A stretch of DNA of 64,000 nucleotides from Pohlia nutans (GCA_022496805.1 JAKGBK010000321.1:1-64000), one strand, 5' to 3'. Numbered from the stretch's first letter, positions 44,179 to 55,434 are shown. Notes: generated from the letters alone by a model not told the origin. Made by a program: numbers and translations.

Positions 44179-44736
44179 ATGGTGAGGGTGATGGCGAGGG
44201 TGAGGAAACGGGTGATGGCGAGGAGGACGACGCCTTTCCGGGGCGGATCCGGAGGCAGCCAGCTGCAGCGCCTCACGAAGGAAGATGCGATTCAGTATTT
44301 GAAAGACGTGAAGGACAAATTCAAGGGCGACGACAAGTACAACGAGTTCATGGAGGTGATGAAGGACTTCAGTGCGCACAGGTTGCACATAGCCGGCGTG
44401 ATCACGCGCGTGACGGAGCTTTTCGAGGGCCATCGAGATTTGATCCTTGGTTTCGACGCGTTCTTGCCATCCGGGTTGGAGATTTTTCCTCCTCTCGCGA
44501 AGGACATTGCGGAGTACGATCAAGCGATCAATTTTGTGTACAAGATCAAGGTGCGGTTTCGACATGCTGAAAGGCATGTGTACAAAGCTTTCTTGGAGAG
44601 TCTGGAGATGTACCGGAAGGGGAACAAAAACGTATACGAAGTCTATCGGGACGTCGTGTTGTTGTTTGCGAATCATAGCGATCTCTTGCAAGAGTTTACG
44701 AATTTCTTGCCTGGCGCGAGAAGTGCACAGTCATGA
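44179..44736 (+). CDS. Two-PAH SIN3-like protein, copy G, intact
   Basis: 185 residues from ATG 44179 (preceded by AAAGCC). Basic N-terminus [16 protein letters not shown]. First PAH domain about 33-98: [14 protein letters not shown], then [15 protein letters not shown], then [16 protein letters not shown]. This is the closest match to canonical SIN3 PAH in the window. Second PAH domain about 106-178: [15 protein letters not shown], then [15 protein letters not shown], then [15 protein letters not shown]. It stops right after the second domain, so SIN3's third PAH and deacetylase-interaction regions are absent. Intronless. Paralogue F is broken. Likely a nuclear protein that binds repressor peptides without recruiting a deacetylase itself; this role is inferred from the domain only. 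Confidence 0.82.
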   Translation: MVRVMARVRKRVMARRTTPFRGGSGGSQLQRLTKEDAIQYLKDVKDKFKGDDKYNEFMEVMKDFSAHRLHIAGVITRVTELFEGHRDLILGFDAFLPSGLEIFPPLAKDIAEYDQAINFVYKIKVRFRHAERHVYKAFLESLEMYRKGNKNVYEVYRDVVLLFANHSDLLQEFTNFLPGARSAQS

Positions 44737-45424
44737 TTGAGTTCAGCTTTCACAGGTGAAGCTTTTTATTTTTAGGTGCCTTTTGATGATATTGTTTTCC
44801 AGGTACCGTGAAGAGCAGTTAGATGAGACCAAGTCGTATTGATTTAGTTCATTTTTGCATATTGCAAGGGTCATTAATTTATTTTTTTCCGGAAGGGTAG
44901 CCAAGTGGTTTTGAGCTGAGGGAAACGAAACAATCATAAGTTATGATGGTACTATTGCACAGGTGTTTGATGGATGATAGCGAACAGTATTCTACAAGAT
45001 TGTTACAACAACGTACAAATAGTGAACATCCAGTGTAATAATTAAGTAGCTTCCAGAGATAATTACATGATTGTTCGCTCTTGCAATTTGTTGAATTGGT
45101 TCGCTGTGGCCATTTCCAATCAATTCACCCTACTAATAATTCTCTTGGTGCCACCTTGTCTTGTTAAATTTGTGGGTAACTGTATCAAGAGAGTTTCTTG
45201 ACTCGTGTAGCTTGATCTAATTGTCTTTTCATTTGCTCAAATGCACTGCTTAGAATCGGAAAAAAATAAAATTTAAATTTGTTATGGGATTGCTGAAAAT
45301 TTTGAGATAATTTTCAAAAAAGTTGAGAGTTCATTGAAAATACATGTTCGGAATGTTTTCGATTTTATCACTATAAATTATGGATAAATTATTTAGAAAA
45401 AAAAAAAAAAAAAAAAAAAAAAAA

Positions 45425-46080
45425 CAAGGCTAAATCATGAAAACACTGTGCTAGTGGCAAAGGGATCAAACTAGTCTTACAATTAATGAAGGCAGTTTGT
45501 TCTGTTTTGTTTTGTATTTTAAATTTGAAATCTCCTGGACCGTGCTCCTGCCGGCTGTATTTTTGGGATCGCCAAAAAGTTCTCTAGGAGAAGGTTGCGC
45601 CAAAATGTTTCGCCGCTGTTGGACTCATTGTGTGAAAGTTATTGGTTTTTATTCAATTTTTGTTTTCGTAAATTGAATCAAATCATGAAAAAATGAAATA
45701 TGGGAGTTTTTGAAGTCATTTCTGACATCATCGGTAAGCTATTGATGAGTTGGGTTGCACCAAAGTCATGTCATAGCTTTTGGATCTATGTTGTAGAAGT
45801 TATGGATTTTTAATTGGATTTTGTCACCATATTAAATTAAATTAAATTAGGGACAAATTATTCTTAAAATAAAATTAAAAGTATAAGCATGGCTAAAGCA
45901 TAAAAAACACTTGCAACAACGACACATGGACACACTAGTTTATATACTTTGTTTGTATTGTTTGTTTGTATGTTACTTTGAGATCTCCCAAATCTTATGT
46001 CCACCGGTTGCATTTTTGATATTGTCGTATAGCTATTGACGAGAAGAGGTTCACCAAAGTCATCTCATGGCTTTTGAACC
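45425..46080. repeat. Dispersed ~340-bp repeat, about two units
   Basis: Recurring pieces: AAGCATGGCTAAATC or AAGCATGGCTAAAGC, CACATGGACACACTAG, TTGCACCAAAGTCATGTCAT. Related to 10957-11415 and 59620-59870. No coding region recognised. Confidence 0.62.
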
Positions 46081-46254
46081 TCTACTACAAGAAAACTTGG
46101 TAGAAAGAAACTGAACTAGTTTGTCATGTGAAGCTAATTATATCCATAATTTAATTCTACCTGTTGGAAAGGTTTCAAAAATGCACTTCCAATGCTCATT
46201 CCAACGATATATTATACGCGTCCTAATTAATTGAAAAATTGCACTTGCAATAAG

Positions 46255-46615
46255 CAAAATAATGAAGATCTTAGTTCAAAAGTGCTCTTGAAAAAATCAT
46301 GTCCTCAAATTAGGCAATCAAAAAATCACTACATTTAAAGTATTACATTTCAACTCCTCACAACAAATTTCATCCATAAATTGTCAATATCTTATTTATA
46401 ATCAAATTACAAAAGAATTTTGAATTTTAAGATTCAAATTTTATACAATTTTTTTGGTGATTCATAGCAATCATTGGTCTAATCGTATGGATAGACTCTA
46501 AATTCATAATGTACAGCTTTTATTCATACATCAAGTTCAAAATACCCCTCCTAGTTGCATTTTATAATGAATCTTTACAATTCTCTAAATTTGGAGGGGT
46601 GAAGTCCTTTGGGGG
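46255..46615. mobile_element. TTAA element family X, right part
   Basis: Matches 54845-55198 (AGTTCAAAAGTGCTCTTGAA, then CATAATGTACAGCTTTTATT) and ends GTCCTTTGGGGG at TTAA 46616-46619. It shares that TTAA with the end of family W on the other side. Confidence 0.65.
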
Positions 46616-46619
46616 TTAA

Positions 46620-47020
46620 AAGTCCAAGCAACCCTCTCACATTTGTAGGGTTCCAAAATGAGCTCCAAGTAAAAAATAAAAATAAAAACAACCTGCTCCA
46701 AAATTTCCCAATGAGTAATTTATTGGAATTGTTTCTTCTTAAAAAGATGATCAATATTAAGTGAAATGTACACATTTTTTAACTGTGCATTTTTTCTAAA
46801 GTCAACTAGACTTTGACCATGAATAATTCCATGAATTTTTGTCCAATTATGTTTTTTTTTTAAATTCAAAGTGCGTCAAATGAATGTTTCTTTGGTTTTG
46901 GTTTTGTCTTTTAAATTTATAATTTTAGGTTCATACCGACATCCAAATTGAGGAGAAACCAAAAAATGGTCTCAAGAGCACTTTTTGATGCCATCTACAT
47001 TAGAGCAATGAATGTTTTTA
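46620..47020. mobile_element. TTAA element family W, inverted partial copy
   Basis: Reverse match to 31820-32195 (GCAACCCTCTC, TTGACCATGAATAATTCCAT, AAATGGTCTCAAGAGCAC). Its far end runs into the promoter-module remnant at 47027. Confidence 0.62.
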
Positions 47021-47026
47021 CTACCG

Positions 47027-47185
47027 GGTGGCAAATGTACTGGCCATGGCAGCACTGCAAGAGTAGGCTACACAATGTTAGTAAGGGTTGGTATAGTACA
47101 TGTTGGCATTATCAATCTGCAATTGTCATGTTCTCTCTTCTTCGCTTTAATTTGCTTGTGCCTGAGCGTCTTTGCCATGCCAACT
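47027..47185 (+). other. Remnant of a PAH-unit promoter and leader
   Basis: GGTGGCAAATGTACTGGCC, then CACAATGTTAGTAAGGG, then TTGGTATAG, followed by TTCTTCGCTTTAATTTGCTTGTGCCTGAG-like leader sequence as in A and G. No PAH frame follows. A decayed or truncated sixth user of the module. Confidence 0.7.
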
Positions 47186-47230
47186 TAACATTCAGTAGTC
47201 TCTATGACTACTCCCTTCCCCCAAAAGAAT

Positions 47231-47290
47231 GATGTGGAATATCCTACATCATTTCATCTCCCAATGAAATGATGTGGGATATTCCACATC
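47231..47290. repeat. 27-bp-arm hairpin
   Basis: GATGTGGAATATCCTACATC plus ATTTCAT, a 6-base loop, then the inverse with one mismatch. As RNA it would form a long stem. No further context. Confidence 0.88.
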
Positions 47291-47929
47291 ACATCAGTAG
47301 CTATGGGGGCAAGTGGCATTAAGCAAGGGAAATCAACTATGGTGAATAGTAATCAAAAGCACTCACTCAATTACAATTCAACAGTGTGTTGTAATTGTTT
47401 ATTTGATTCAATAGTTCATTCAATTACAAATCACCGGTCACTCCATATATAAAGGTGGATGAAACTAAAAGGCAGCCTCTTGGAAGGCTACTTAATGTTA
47501 TGAAGTCGCTTCCCTCGCATCTCCATTTTCCTTGTGCAATTTCCGAACTCGCTAGGATTATTAGGACATGGAGGGTTGGCCTAAAGGACTGGGACTATTT
47601 TGCTCAAAAAGCACTACAATGCTGCCATTTTTAATCCCTAGCACACAATTCTTTTTTAAAACCATCTTTTCAGCATGCCAAATAATATCATGTTACTTGC
47701 TTCCGTGTCAATTTTTATTAGAGTATAGAAGTAGTGTAGCATTTTACCCGAGTTACCCAACCTTGCGAAAAAAAAGGCTTTGGGCAACATAACTTTTTCT
47801 ACCGATGTCCGGTGGAGAACACTTATTATATTTCCATGAAGCTCTTGAAATTCCTCAAGTTCACTAAAAACACTCACAATATTAGACTCAAAATTGACAT
47901 CATGGAAAACTACGCGGTTTTGTAAACGT
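47291..47929. other. Spacer, nothing recognised
   Basis: No supported gene; the frame at 47568-47792 shows no family resemblance. Confidence 0.4.
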
Positions 47930-48190
47930 ATTAAATTTCAACCCATCATAACAAATTTTATCTACAACTTGTCAATATCTTTTTCATAATTGAATTACAA
48001 AATAATTTTGAGTTTTAAGTTTCAAGATTTACACAAAATATTAGTGATGGCAATCATAGGTCTAACCGCATGGATAGAATTTAAAATTCATTACGTACAA
48101 ATTTTATCCATACATCAAGTTCAAAATATCCCTCTTAGTTGCATTTTATAATGCATTTTTGCAAAACTGTTCAATCTAGAGCCCTGGGAA
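47930..48190. mobile_element. Family X fragment
   Basis: Matches 54925-55165 (ATTTCAACCCATC, TTGTCAATATCTT, CCATACATCAAGTTCAAAAT). Both ends eroded. Confidence 0.58.
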
Positions 48191-49215
48191 GTCACTGTCA
48201 AAAATTTAGAAACCATGAGAGAACAAATATAGGGTGTCTTTTATTCATTTGAGATAAAACTTATAAATTTTTAGAAGTAATATAGGGTGTTTTAAATCCA
48301 AATTGGGTGTATTTTATGAATATTCCTAGAATATACCCTAAATATACTATAAATAGTATAATATTCCAATTATTTCATAGCTTCTCATTAAATACTCTTT
48401 GTTTGCTCATATGTACCAAAATTTACACCAAGAGACTTCCCTGAGATTTAGAGATGGTTGTGGGCATTTAGGAGTTAAGGATTAACACTATTTTGTAAGT
48501 TAACCTTTAAACGTCAAGAGGGTCCTAGCAAGGCAGTCCAAAGGAATTGAAAAAATTAAGAGAGCTGCCCCCAATAGTAGTCCCTTCAATAACATGAATA
48601 ACCAATGAGAATTCCTCAAATCCTCTATGAACAATGAATGGAGTAAACAATGTCATTCCAAAAACAAATTAATACATACAATGCGATTTCGGCTGTATAG
48701 TGAGCTCTGCAATTTTGGATTTAATTTGTTTAAAAAACATTATTATAAAAAAATTATCATTTAAGTTTTTAAAAATATAATAAATATAGATAAAATAAAA
48801 TAAAAACACTGTTGAACAATGTTGGCCAGCATTAGCAGCTCTGGTATTCATCTAGATCTCAAGCTGCCCGACTTCCTCCCCTCCTCTCCACCAATTCTCT
48901 TTCTAATTTCCTTAAAATGTACAATTTACTAAAACAGTGCATTTTCTATATTTAGCCTCGCTTTTTTCATCACCTTTCCAAAACACCAATCCATTTCAAT
49001 TTTGACTGAGAAAACCCATTTATTTTTTAGTATTCACTCAAAACAAACCCATGGGAATTTTATTAGGATTAGGGACCCATTGATATTCTTGAAATTTTTG
49101 AATTTTAAATTGGGACCTACGGCCTATGTTATCTAATGGATCTACCCTATATAATTTTGGGGACCTACACATGCTAAAAATAGGGCTAATATTTTTTCCT
49201 TGGAAAAGTTTGTAG
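48191..49215. other. Spacer with two TTAA-type ends
   Basis: No gene. GGGCATTTAGGAG precedes TTAA 48475-48478 (a right end). CCTTTAAACGTCAAGAGGGT follows TTAA 48500-48503 (a left end). Their partners were not located. Confidence 0.45.
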
Positions 49216-49422
49216 CTACACCAATTATTGTTATTGCTGTGAGTCACAGAATTAGTGTAAGATTTTCCACTAATCTTTAATTAGTGTGAGACTTTTTTCA
49301 CAACCCTCACTACTCACTGTAAGAATTCTCAATTATTGTAAGTCGCACTTTGTTCTAATACCACAATTACTATAAAAATACAGAATTATTGTGACTCACA
49401 ATAATGGCAATAATCGATGTAG
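49216..49422. mobile_element. 207-bp inverted-repeat element, ATTATTG/GCTGTGAGTCA type
   Basis: Ends CTACACCAATTATTGTTATT and, inverted, CTACATCGATTATTGCCATT, both continuing into GTGAGTCACA. Intact relative of 28902-29340. Confidence 0.8.
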
Positions 49423-49581
49423 TGATGTTTTTTTTGTCAAAAGACAATTTAGCATTTTTGCTACTTTCCAATGGCTTGAAGAGCAATCCAAGCTCCTTGT
49501 ATGCTCTTTTCATATTAATATATAGGTAATATCAAGGTAATACACATATGCTACCTAGGTGCTATTTAGACAATAGGTTAA

Positions 49582-50135
49582 CCCCTAAACGTCAGAGCAT
49601 TCAGAAGGTGGACGACTAATAGATTCAAACCCTTCTCACGTTCTCATCAATGCTTGGATGAAAGTCATCCATTTTTTGGAGATTCTTCACCAAGTTGTTC
49701 TCCTATCTAACGGTTGGATTTAGTCATACTTGATTACATATTTTTCTAAAATTACAAATGTAGAAGTATGTCAAGTCGTTGACCAAGCCAAAATTGCATT
49801 GACCGTAGTTCAAAAGTGGCCTTGCAAAAAATGAGGTCATAGATTTAAGAAACACAAATTTTTTAAAGAATCACCATGTTTAAGAGTATCTCATTTCAAA
49901 AATATTAATATTTTGTTTGTAATCGAATTTAGAAGGAATTTCAAATTTTAACTTTCAAATTTTATAATTAAATATTGGTGATAGTATTAGTGAATCGAAT
50001 CGTACGGATGGAATCAAAAATTCAAAATCTAAAACTTTCATTTGTATATCAATTCCAAAATATTCTTCTAAATAGTAGTTTATGATGTTTTTTCTCAAAT
50101 TGTCAATTCCAGGGACACCAAGGTATGTATAGGGG
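49582..50135. mobile_element. TTAA-bracketed element (554 bp)
   Basis: Between TTAA 49578-49581 and 50136-50139. Ends CCCCTAAACGTCA and, inverted, CCCCTATACATAC. Same family as 14105-14677 (reversed) and 19385. The flanks together match the dispersed repeat at 21430-21610. Confidence 0.85.
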
Positions 50136-50220
50136 TTAAAAATGACTACACATCTTGACTCCATGTAGGAAATTTGGCTATTATTTCTGTTTCGTTTTCA
50201 AAAATTCTTTGTTTCAACTA

Positions 50221-50524
50221 GGGTTGATTGTCCTATTACCAACCACTTAAGCAATCTGACCTATATTTGGCAGTGGTAAATCCGGAAAAAATTTATGACC
50301 GCGTTCGAAATAGGACTTCATGAGGATTGCAAAAAATTGCAACTTATAATTTGCATTTCTCAATTTTATACAAAATTCCAAAGTGCAAAGTAACCTTCGA
50401 CCTAAAACCGATCACATGCTCTAATGTACAAATGAGGTACATCTTTCCTTTTAATATCTAGAAATTAGGCAAGAATCAGGGTGGTTGGTTTTGGGTACGT
50501 GGTTGGTAATAGGACAATCAACCC
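50221..50524. mobile_element. 304-bp element with 26-bp perfect inverted repeats
   Basis: Both ends read GGGTTGATTGTCCTATTACC plus AACCAC (right end inverted), flanked by TA. No coding capacity. It lies about 330 bp upstream of the cyclophilin copy. TA target suggests Tc1/mariner type. Confidence 0.85.
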
Positions 50525-50858
50525 TAGCCAGCCCAAATTTTATGGAGCAAATTGGCTAAAATTAGCAACAAAATCACTGTTTGTAGCACGCATTTTTAGA
50601 ACTCCCCTCCCCTCGAAAATATCCGGCCTTGCGCTGACAGCAAGTCCGGCACCCGTGGCAAGACCTCCTTGGTCGAAATTTAGCCACATCAGCACATTTG
50701 ACGTCACAGTCGCCACGCTGGCAATCGCAGCTTCGTGATTCATGGTTTTAGGGTTTGGAGCTCAGAAACCCTAACACCCTTCGTCGTTAGTTCTTTCTCT
50801 CTCACTCTCTGATTTCTGCTTTGCATCTCCTTTCAACTTGACCTTCAAACGAGCTCTG

Positions 50859-51447
50859 ATGGCCAGAATGTGGCTCGCCGTTTTCTTAACCGTGCTGGCC
50901 ATCTTGGCGGCCTCGTTCCTGTGCGTTTCGGCCAAGCCGGAGAAGGGGCTGGACGAGGTCACTCACAAAGTGTACTTCGACGTCGAGATCAACAACGAGC
51001 CCGCGGGCCGCGCCCAAGACGGTGGAGAATTTCCGGGCGCTTTGCACGGGGGAAAAGGGGCTGGGTGCGAGTGGCAAGCCGCTCCACTACAAGGGCAGCA
51101 TCTTCCACCGCATCATCCCCAGCTTCATGATCCAGGGTGGTGATTTCACCGACGGAAATGGCCGTGGAGGCGAGTCGATTTATGGAGCCAAGTTCGCCGA
51201 TGAGGCCTTCAAGCTGAAGCATACCGGCCCTGGTGTGCTGTCCATGGCGAACGCCGGCCCTAACACTAACGGCTGCCAGTTTTTCATCTGCACTGTGAAG
51301 ACTAGCTGGCTCGATGGTAGGCATGTTGTGTTCGGGAAAGTGTTGAGTGGTCTTGATGTTGTGTACAAAGTGGAGGCCGAAGGCTCATCGGGAGGGACGC
51401 CCAAGCGGAAGGTGCATATTGCTGATAGTGGCGAGATTCCTCTTTGA
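50859..51447 (+). pseudogene. Secretory cyclophilin B-type peptidyl-prolyl isomerase, frameshifted, intronless
   Basis: From ATG 50859 the frame encodes a hydrophobic signal peptide ([15 protein letters not shown]) and [18 protein letters not shown]. The frame is then lost at 51011-51012. The rest of the domain is in the +1 frame from 51013: [45 protein letters not shown], then [16 protein letters not shown], to the stop at 51447. The catalytic Arg of FHRIIP, the Gln of MIQGGDF and the cyclosporin-site Trp of SWLDG are all present. About ten residues after PAGR are missing, consistent with a 29-bp deletion. No introns, which suggests a retrocopy. Proteins of this class fold secretory clients in the ER; there is no KDEL-type tail. 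Coding is clearly GC-richer than the flanks. Confidence 0.9.
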
Positions 51448-52758
51448 AGTGGCTCCTGTGGTATCCTATAAATAGTATTCAGAAACACTTGTGTAATGAC
51501 TCTTTCACCTTTGCAATTGTTGTTTGTATTTCACTGATCTTGTCATTTGGAGTTTGCATCTTGTCATTAGAGTTTTGGAAGGTGTTTGATCTATTACATG
51601 CATGGAAGTTTGTTTGCAGAATGAGGTTTTTTGTTTGAACTTTTGAACTTCTGTTTCTAGTTTAGTGACACAATACTGCGGTGATGATTCGATAATCCCA
51701 GCTCGCTTTTAGCTTTCGTGAGAAGGCGTTGAAGAGAAACCATCGTTTCCAACACAAATCAAATCTGAGCAGTGTCGTGTCTAGTAACGCTTGAGTGTAT
51801 CGATGATTAGAATCGATGGTCAGCCGTGTGTCTGAAACCATACAGACATCTAAGGGTCTGAGCGGAGTGAGAGGAGAGTAGTATTTGATGTTGAAAGGCA
51901 AATTGACTAGAGTCACTCGTGTGCTTGCACTGGGTAGCACATGGAGCGCTGAAAGTTGCCGAGAGGAAGGGTCATGGGCAGCTGTTCTACCTGTTTTACC
52001 TGAAGAATCTACCTGGGCAGGAGGAAGCTTCCATGAACAGATCTTTCTTTGTTTTTTTGTTGTCAGTGATGAGATTCATGTCATGCACCACACTTAGTAA
52101 TCCGTGCTGATATGACTTAACACCATAGAAATCTCTGAGACAATATTTCCTGTTACTGTAGTGGAATGAGGCATAATGTATTGCCAGTCTTGTTGTGCTT
52201 GGTGTTTCAGTGTGGATCAACTGGTCTATTAACATGAGGGATGAGTTGATTGGCGATGTCTGGTTCTTTTTTATGTTGATGTCTCCGTTGTGCGTTGTGA
52301 TGATGCCAAAGTGTTTTTGACTTGAGTTTCTGAATTGGCATTGCCAATTTGACTGAAGAAACCACTCTTAGCTGCCTCAACTTTTATGTTTAGTTTCTCT
52401 ATGTTATGCTTTTACAATCTGACCGAGTAGCCTATGATTAAACGGTTTTATTTGTCTGACTTTTCCTTTGGAAAGCTCTGATGAGACATCCAAATCTTCA
52501 GTCTTCAAAATGAGGCTACTCGTGCAGATTTGTACTGGTATTGAATGCTTAAGTTGAGTTCAGACAGTGAAATTTGGTAAGGATTATCCTGAAGGATCTG
52601 CAGATGTAAGAATTACTAGTATCGTGCTTGTATAATTCGTATGTTTTGTTCTCTCAGGGGTTCCACCCAGTGACTGGAAAAGTTTTGGTAACGTAGGTAT
52701 TCGAAGAAAGTATATGGTATTGAAATCACCGTGTTCTCTGGGTGCTTCAATGGCGCTG
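51448..52758. other. Low-copy 3' flank of the cyclophilin copy
   Basis: No second gene recognised. No obvious poly-A tail follows the stop, so the retrocopy reading rests on lack of introns alone. The frame at 51662-51940 shows no family resemblance. Confidence 0.45.
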
Positions 52759-53207
52759 TTAACCCTTTACAGCCCAGGCTTGTTCTGGAGAAACCACAGA
52801 GATTTCTGCTTTTCTTAAAACTCTGTTGAAATTAGGGCTAATATTAATATAAATCAACCGTATAAATGGAAGCATAGCATAATCAAACAACTGCTCGTTA
52901 GACTTTGGTATGGTTGGACTGTTGGATTTGAAAATCACAATATGTCTTTGTCTTTGAACCGTATAATGTACATTCAAAAATGAGATTTTGAATAGAATTG
53001 GGATTAAATTTTCAAAAATTAAAGTGGAGGTTCAACAATGGCCTATGTCAAAACCTCTCCATTGCAATTTCTCATGTGAGGAATGGACTCACATAATTCT
53101 TATGACTTTTATAAGAATGGCATATTCATTTATGGTTTATTACAAATTTATATGTATAAGTATGAATGGAGTTGGCGTATTGATCAAGATTGTAATACAT
53201 ACATTAA

Positions 53208-53549
53208 CCCTTTCAGGCGCCTGCGTCCACATAGTGGACGCTGTACAGATTTAAAATGTTCGAATTCAATTCAAATTGGACAGTTTTCATCCACCAAAAT
53301 TTCTCATGGTTCTTGTGCAAGTTGACTTTCCTTTGTACGGTTTGGATCTTCAAAATAGGTTATTATAATTTTTGGAAAAACAACACAAGTGGTTTATGTC
53401 AAGTTTCATTCTTAGTTCAAAAAGTGAGACTATAAAGATGATTTACCAAAATAAGTAGAATCAAATAATAGAAACTATATCATCTCGTAGTGTATGTTAT
53501 TCCAATTTCATTACAGTTTTTTTATTTTAAATTTTGTTAATTCATGATT
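53208..53549. mobile_element. Family Y, left portion 1 (outermost)
   Basis: After TTAA 53204-53207: CCCTTTCAGGCGCC, with the palindrome GTCCACATAGTGGAC 14 bases further in. It is 342 bp long and stops at TTAA 53550-53553, exactly where intact family Y members have an internal TTAA. Confidence 0.82.
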
Positions 53550-53553
53550 TTAA

Positions 53554-53895
53554 CCTTTTAGTGCGCCAACGTCCATATATTGGACGACGAACAGATTGAA
53601 GCTGTTCGGATCTCATCCAGATTGGACAGTTTCCATCCACCAAAATTACTCTTGGTTCTTGTGCAAGTTGACTATTCTTTGAACGGTTTGGATCTTCAAA
53701 ATAGGTTATTATGATTTTTAGAAAAATAACACAATCGGTTTATGTCAAGTTTCATTCTTAGTTCAAAAAGTGAGACTATAAAGATGATTTACCAAAATAA
53801 GTAGAATCAAATAATAGAAACTATATCATCTCGTAGTGTATGTTATTCCAATTTCATTACAGTTTTTTTATTTTAAATTTTGTTAATTCATGATT
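53554..53895. mobile_element. Family Y, left portion 2 (tandem copy)
   Basis: CCTTTTAGTGCGCC, then palindromic GTCCATATATTGGAC. 342 bp, ending at TTAA 53896-53899. Its first half resembles portion 3 and its second half is identical or nearly so to portion 1, as expected from a recombination-made duplication of 346 bp. Confidence 0.8.
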
Positions 53896-53899
53896 TTAA

Positions 53900-54439
53900 C
53901 CCTTTAGTGCGCCAACGTCCATATATTGGACGACGAACAGATTGAAGTTGTTCGGATCTCATCCAAATTGGACAGTTTCCATCCACCAAAATTACTCTTG
54001 GTTCTTGTGCAAGTTGACTATTCTTTAAACGGTTTGGATCTTCAAAATAGGTTATTATGATTTTTAGAAAAATAACACAATCGGTTTATGTCAAGTTTCA
54101 TTCTTAGTTCAAAAAGTGAGACCTCAAACATGATTTTCCAAAATAGGTAGAATCAAATAATGGAAACCATACCATCTCATAAGGCATGTTATTCCAATTT
54201 CATTACAATTTTTTGAATTTTTTTTGTGTTGATTTGGGATTTTTAATTGAATTTCAAGAGAAAACCTTTCAAAATCAAATAAAAAATATTAATAAAAAAT
54301 ATGATGCATCCAACCGTACATATGTGATCTTCACATTGACATTTACAAGTTTTCTTTGTACATCTACTCCATTTTAGGGTTTCATCAAACATTTTATAGC
54401 GCATCTTTGAAAACCGTGTTGAATTGGGACGTTAAAGGG
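53900..54439. mobile_element. Family Y, complete copy (540 bp)
   Basis: Between TTAA 53896-53899 and 54440-54443. Left CCCTTTAGTGCGCCAACG, right end inverted CCCTTTAACGTCCC. Same length as the copy at 7332-7872. Confidence 0.86.
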
Positions 54440-54443
54440 TTAA

Positions 54444-54638
54444 ATTGATTTTCAAGAAAAAACCTTGCAAAATTAATAAAAAATATATTAAAGAAATATA
54501 TGATAGATCCAACCGTACAGATGTGATCTTCACATTGACATTTACAACTTTTCTTTGTACATCAACTTCATTTTTGGTTTTCATCAAACATTTTATAACA
54601 AATCTTTGAAAACAATGTTGATCTGGGATGTTAAAGGG
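54444..54638. mobile_element. Family Y, right portion of the outer copy
   Basis: 195 bp from the internal TTAA (54440-54443) to TTAA 54639-54642, ending GATGTTAAAGGG. Added to the 342-bp left portion it gives 537 bp, the family's full length. Confidence 0.84.
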
Positions 54639-54642
54639 TTAA

Positions 54643-55198
54643 CCCCTAACCGCCCAACCATGCATATTTTGCATGATGAACTCCATTTTCTCATCCATCA
54701 TGCACTTTTGTAGTGTGGATTTTTTATTGAAACTTTTATGGGAAGTTAGCTTCGTGCATGTGTGATCCAATTAGAAAGGGGATGATTTGTGAAATTTTTA
54801 TGCCTCATTTCATGTTGTAGTGTTCCACCCAACATTCGAAGATTTTAGTCTAAAAGTGCTCTTGAAAAAGTCAACTACTAAAATTAAGCAACCAAAAAAT
54901 CTCCAAAAACCACTACACTTAGAGTATTACATTTCAACCCATCCCAAAAAAAATTATTATTAGATTGTCAATATCTTATTCGTAATCATATTACAAAAGA
55001 GTTCTAAATTTTAAGTTTGAAAATTAATACACAAATATTGGTGATAGCAATTGCAAATCTAACCGTATGGATAGAATCTAAAATTCATAATGTACAACTT
55101 TTAATCATTCATCAAGTTGAAAATACCCCTCTTAGTTGTATTTTATAATGCATCTTTGAAAAACTGCCAAATCTGAAAAGGATGAGAACGTTTAGGGA
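54643..55198. mobile_element. Family X, complete copy (556 bp)
   Basis: Between TTAA 54639-54642 and 55199-55202. Ends CCCCTAACCG and, inverted, TCCCTAAACG. ATGCATATTTTGCAT is an imperfect palindrome inside the left end. Reference for the family X fragments elsewhere in the window. Confidence 0.84.
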
Positions 55199-55434
55199 TT
55201 AATGGAGAACACAGTCTAAAAAATAAATCAATATAACAAACTTCCAAATGCCAAAATCCCGCGTAGTGCATATTGTATTTGTAAGTAGTTGCTGTATTTT
55301 GAGGAATTTGTAGTATTTTGAAGTTTTGTACATTGGTATTTTGATAGTTTCACAATTCTAAATCAAATATTTCATTTTGAAATGTGTGCGTGAGATGAAT
55401 CCCTACATTTAAACTTCAAACATTGATATTTGAT

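Larger units (their letters stand above)
43640..45430. repeat. PAH gene unit, copy G
   Basis: Inverted paralogue of unit F without F's four insertions. 5' flank 43640-44178, gene 44179-44736, 3' flank to about 45395, ending in an A-run of about 29 bases (45396-45424). Confidence 0.88.

Noticed and set aside
44893..44915. GTAGCCAAGTGGTTTTGAGC resembling a tRNA A box
   Set aside because: No B box at tRNA spacing and no cloverleaf; it is simply part of the PAH F/G 3' flank.
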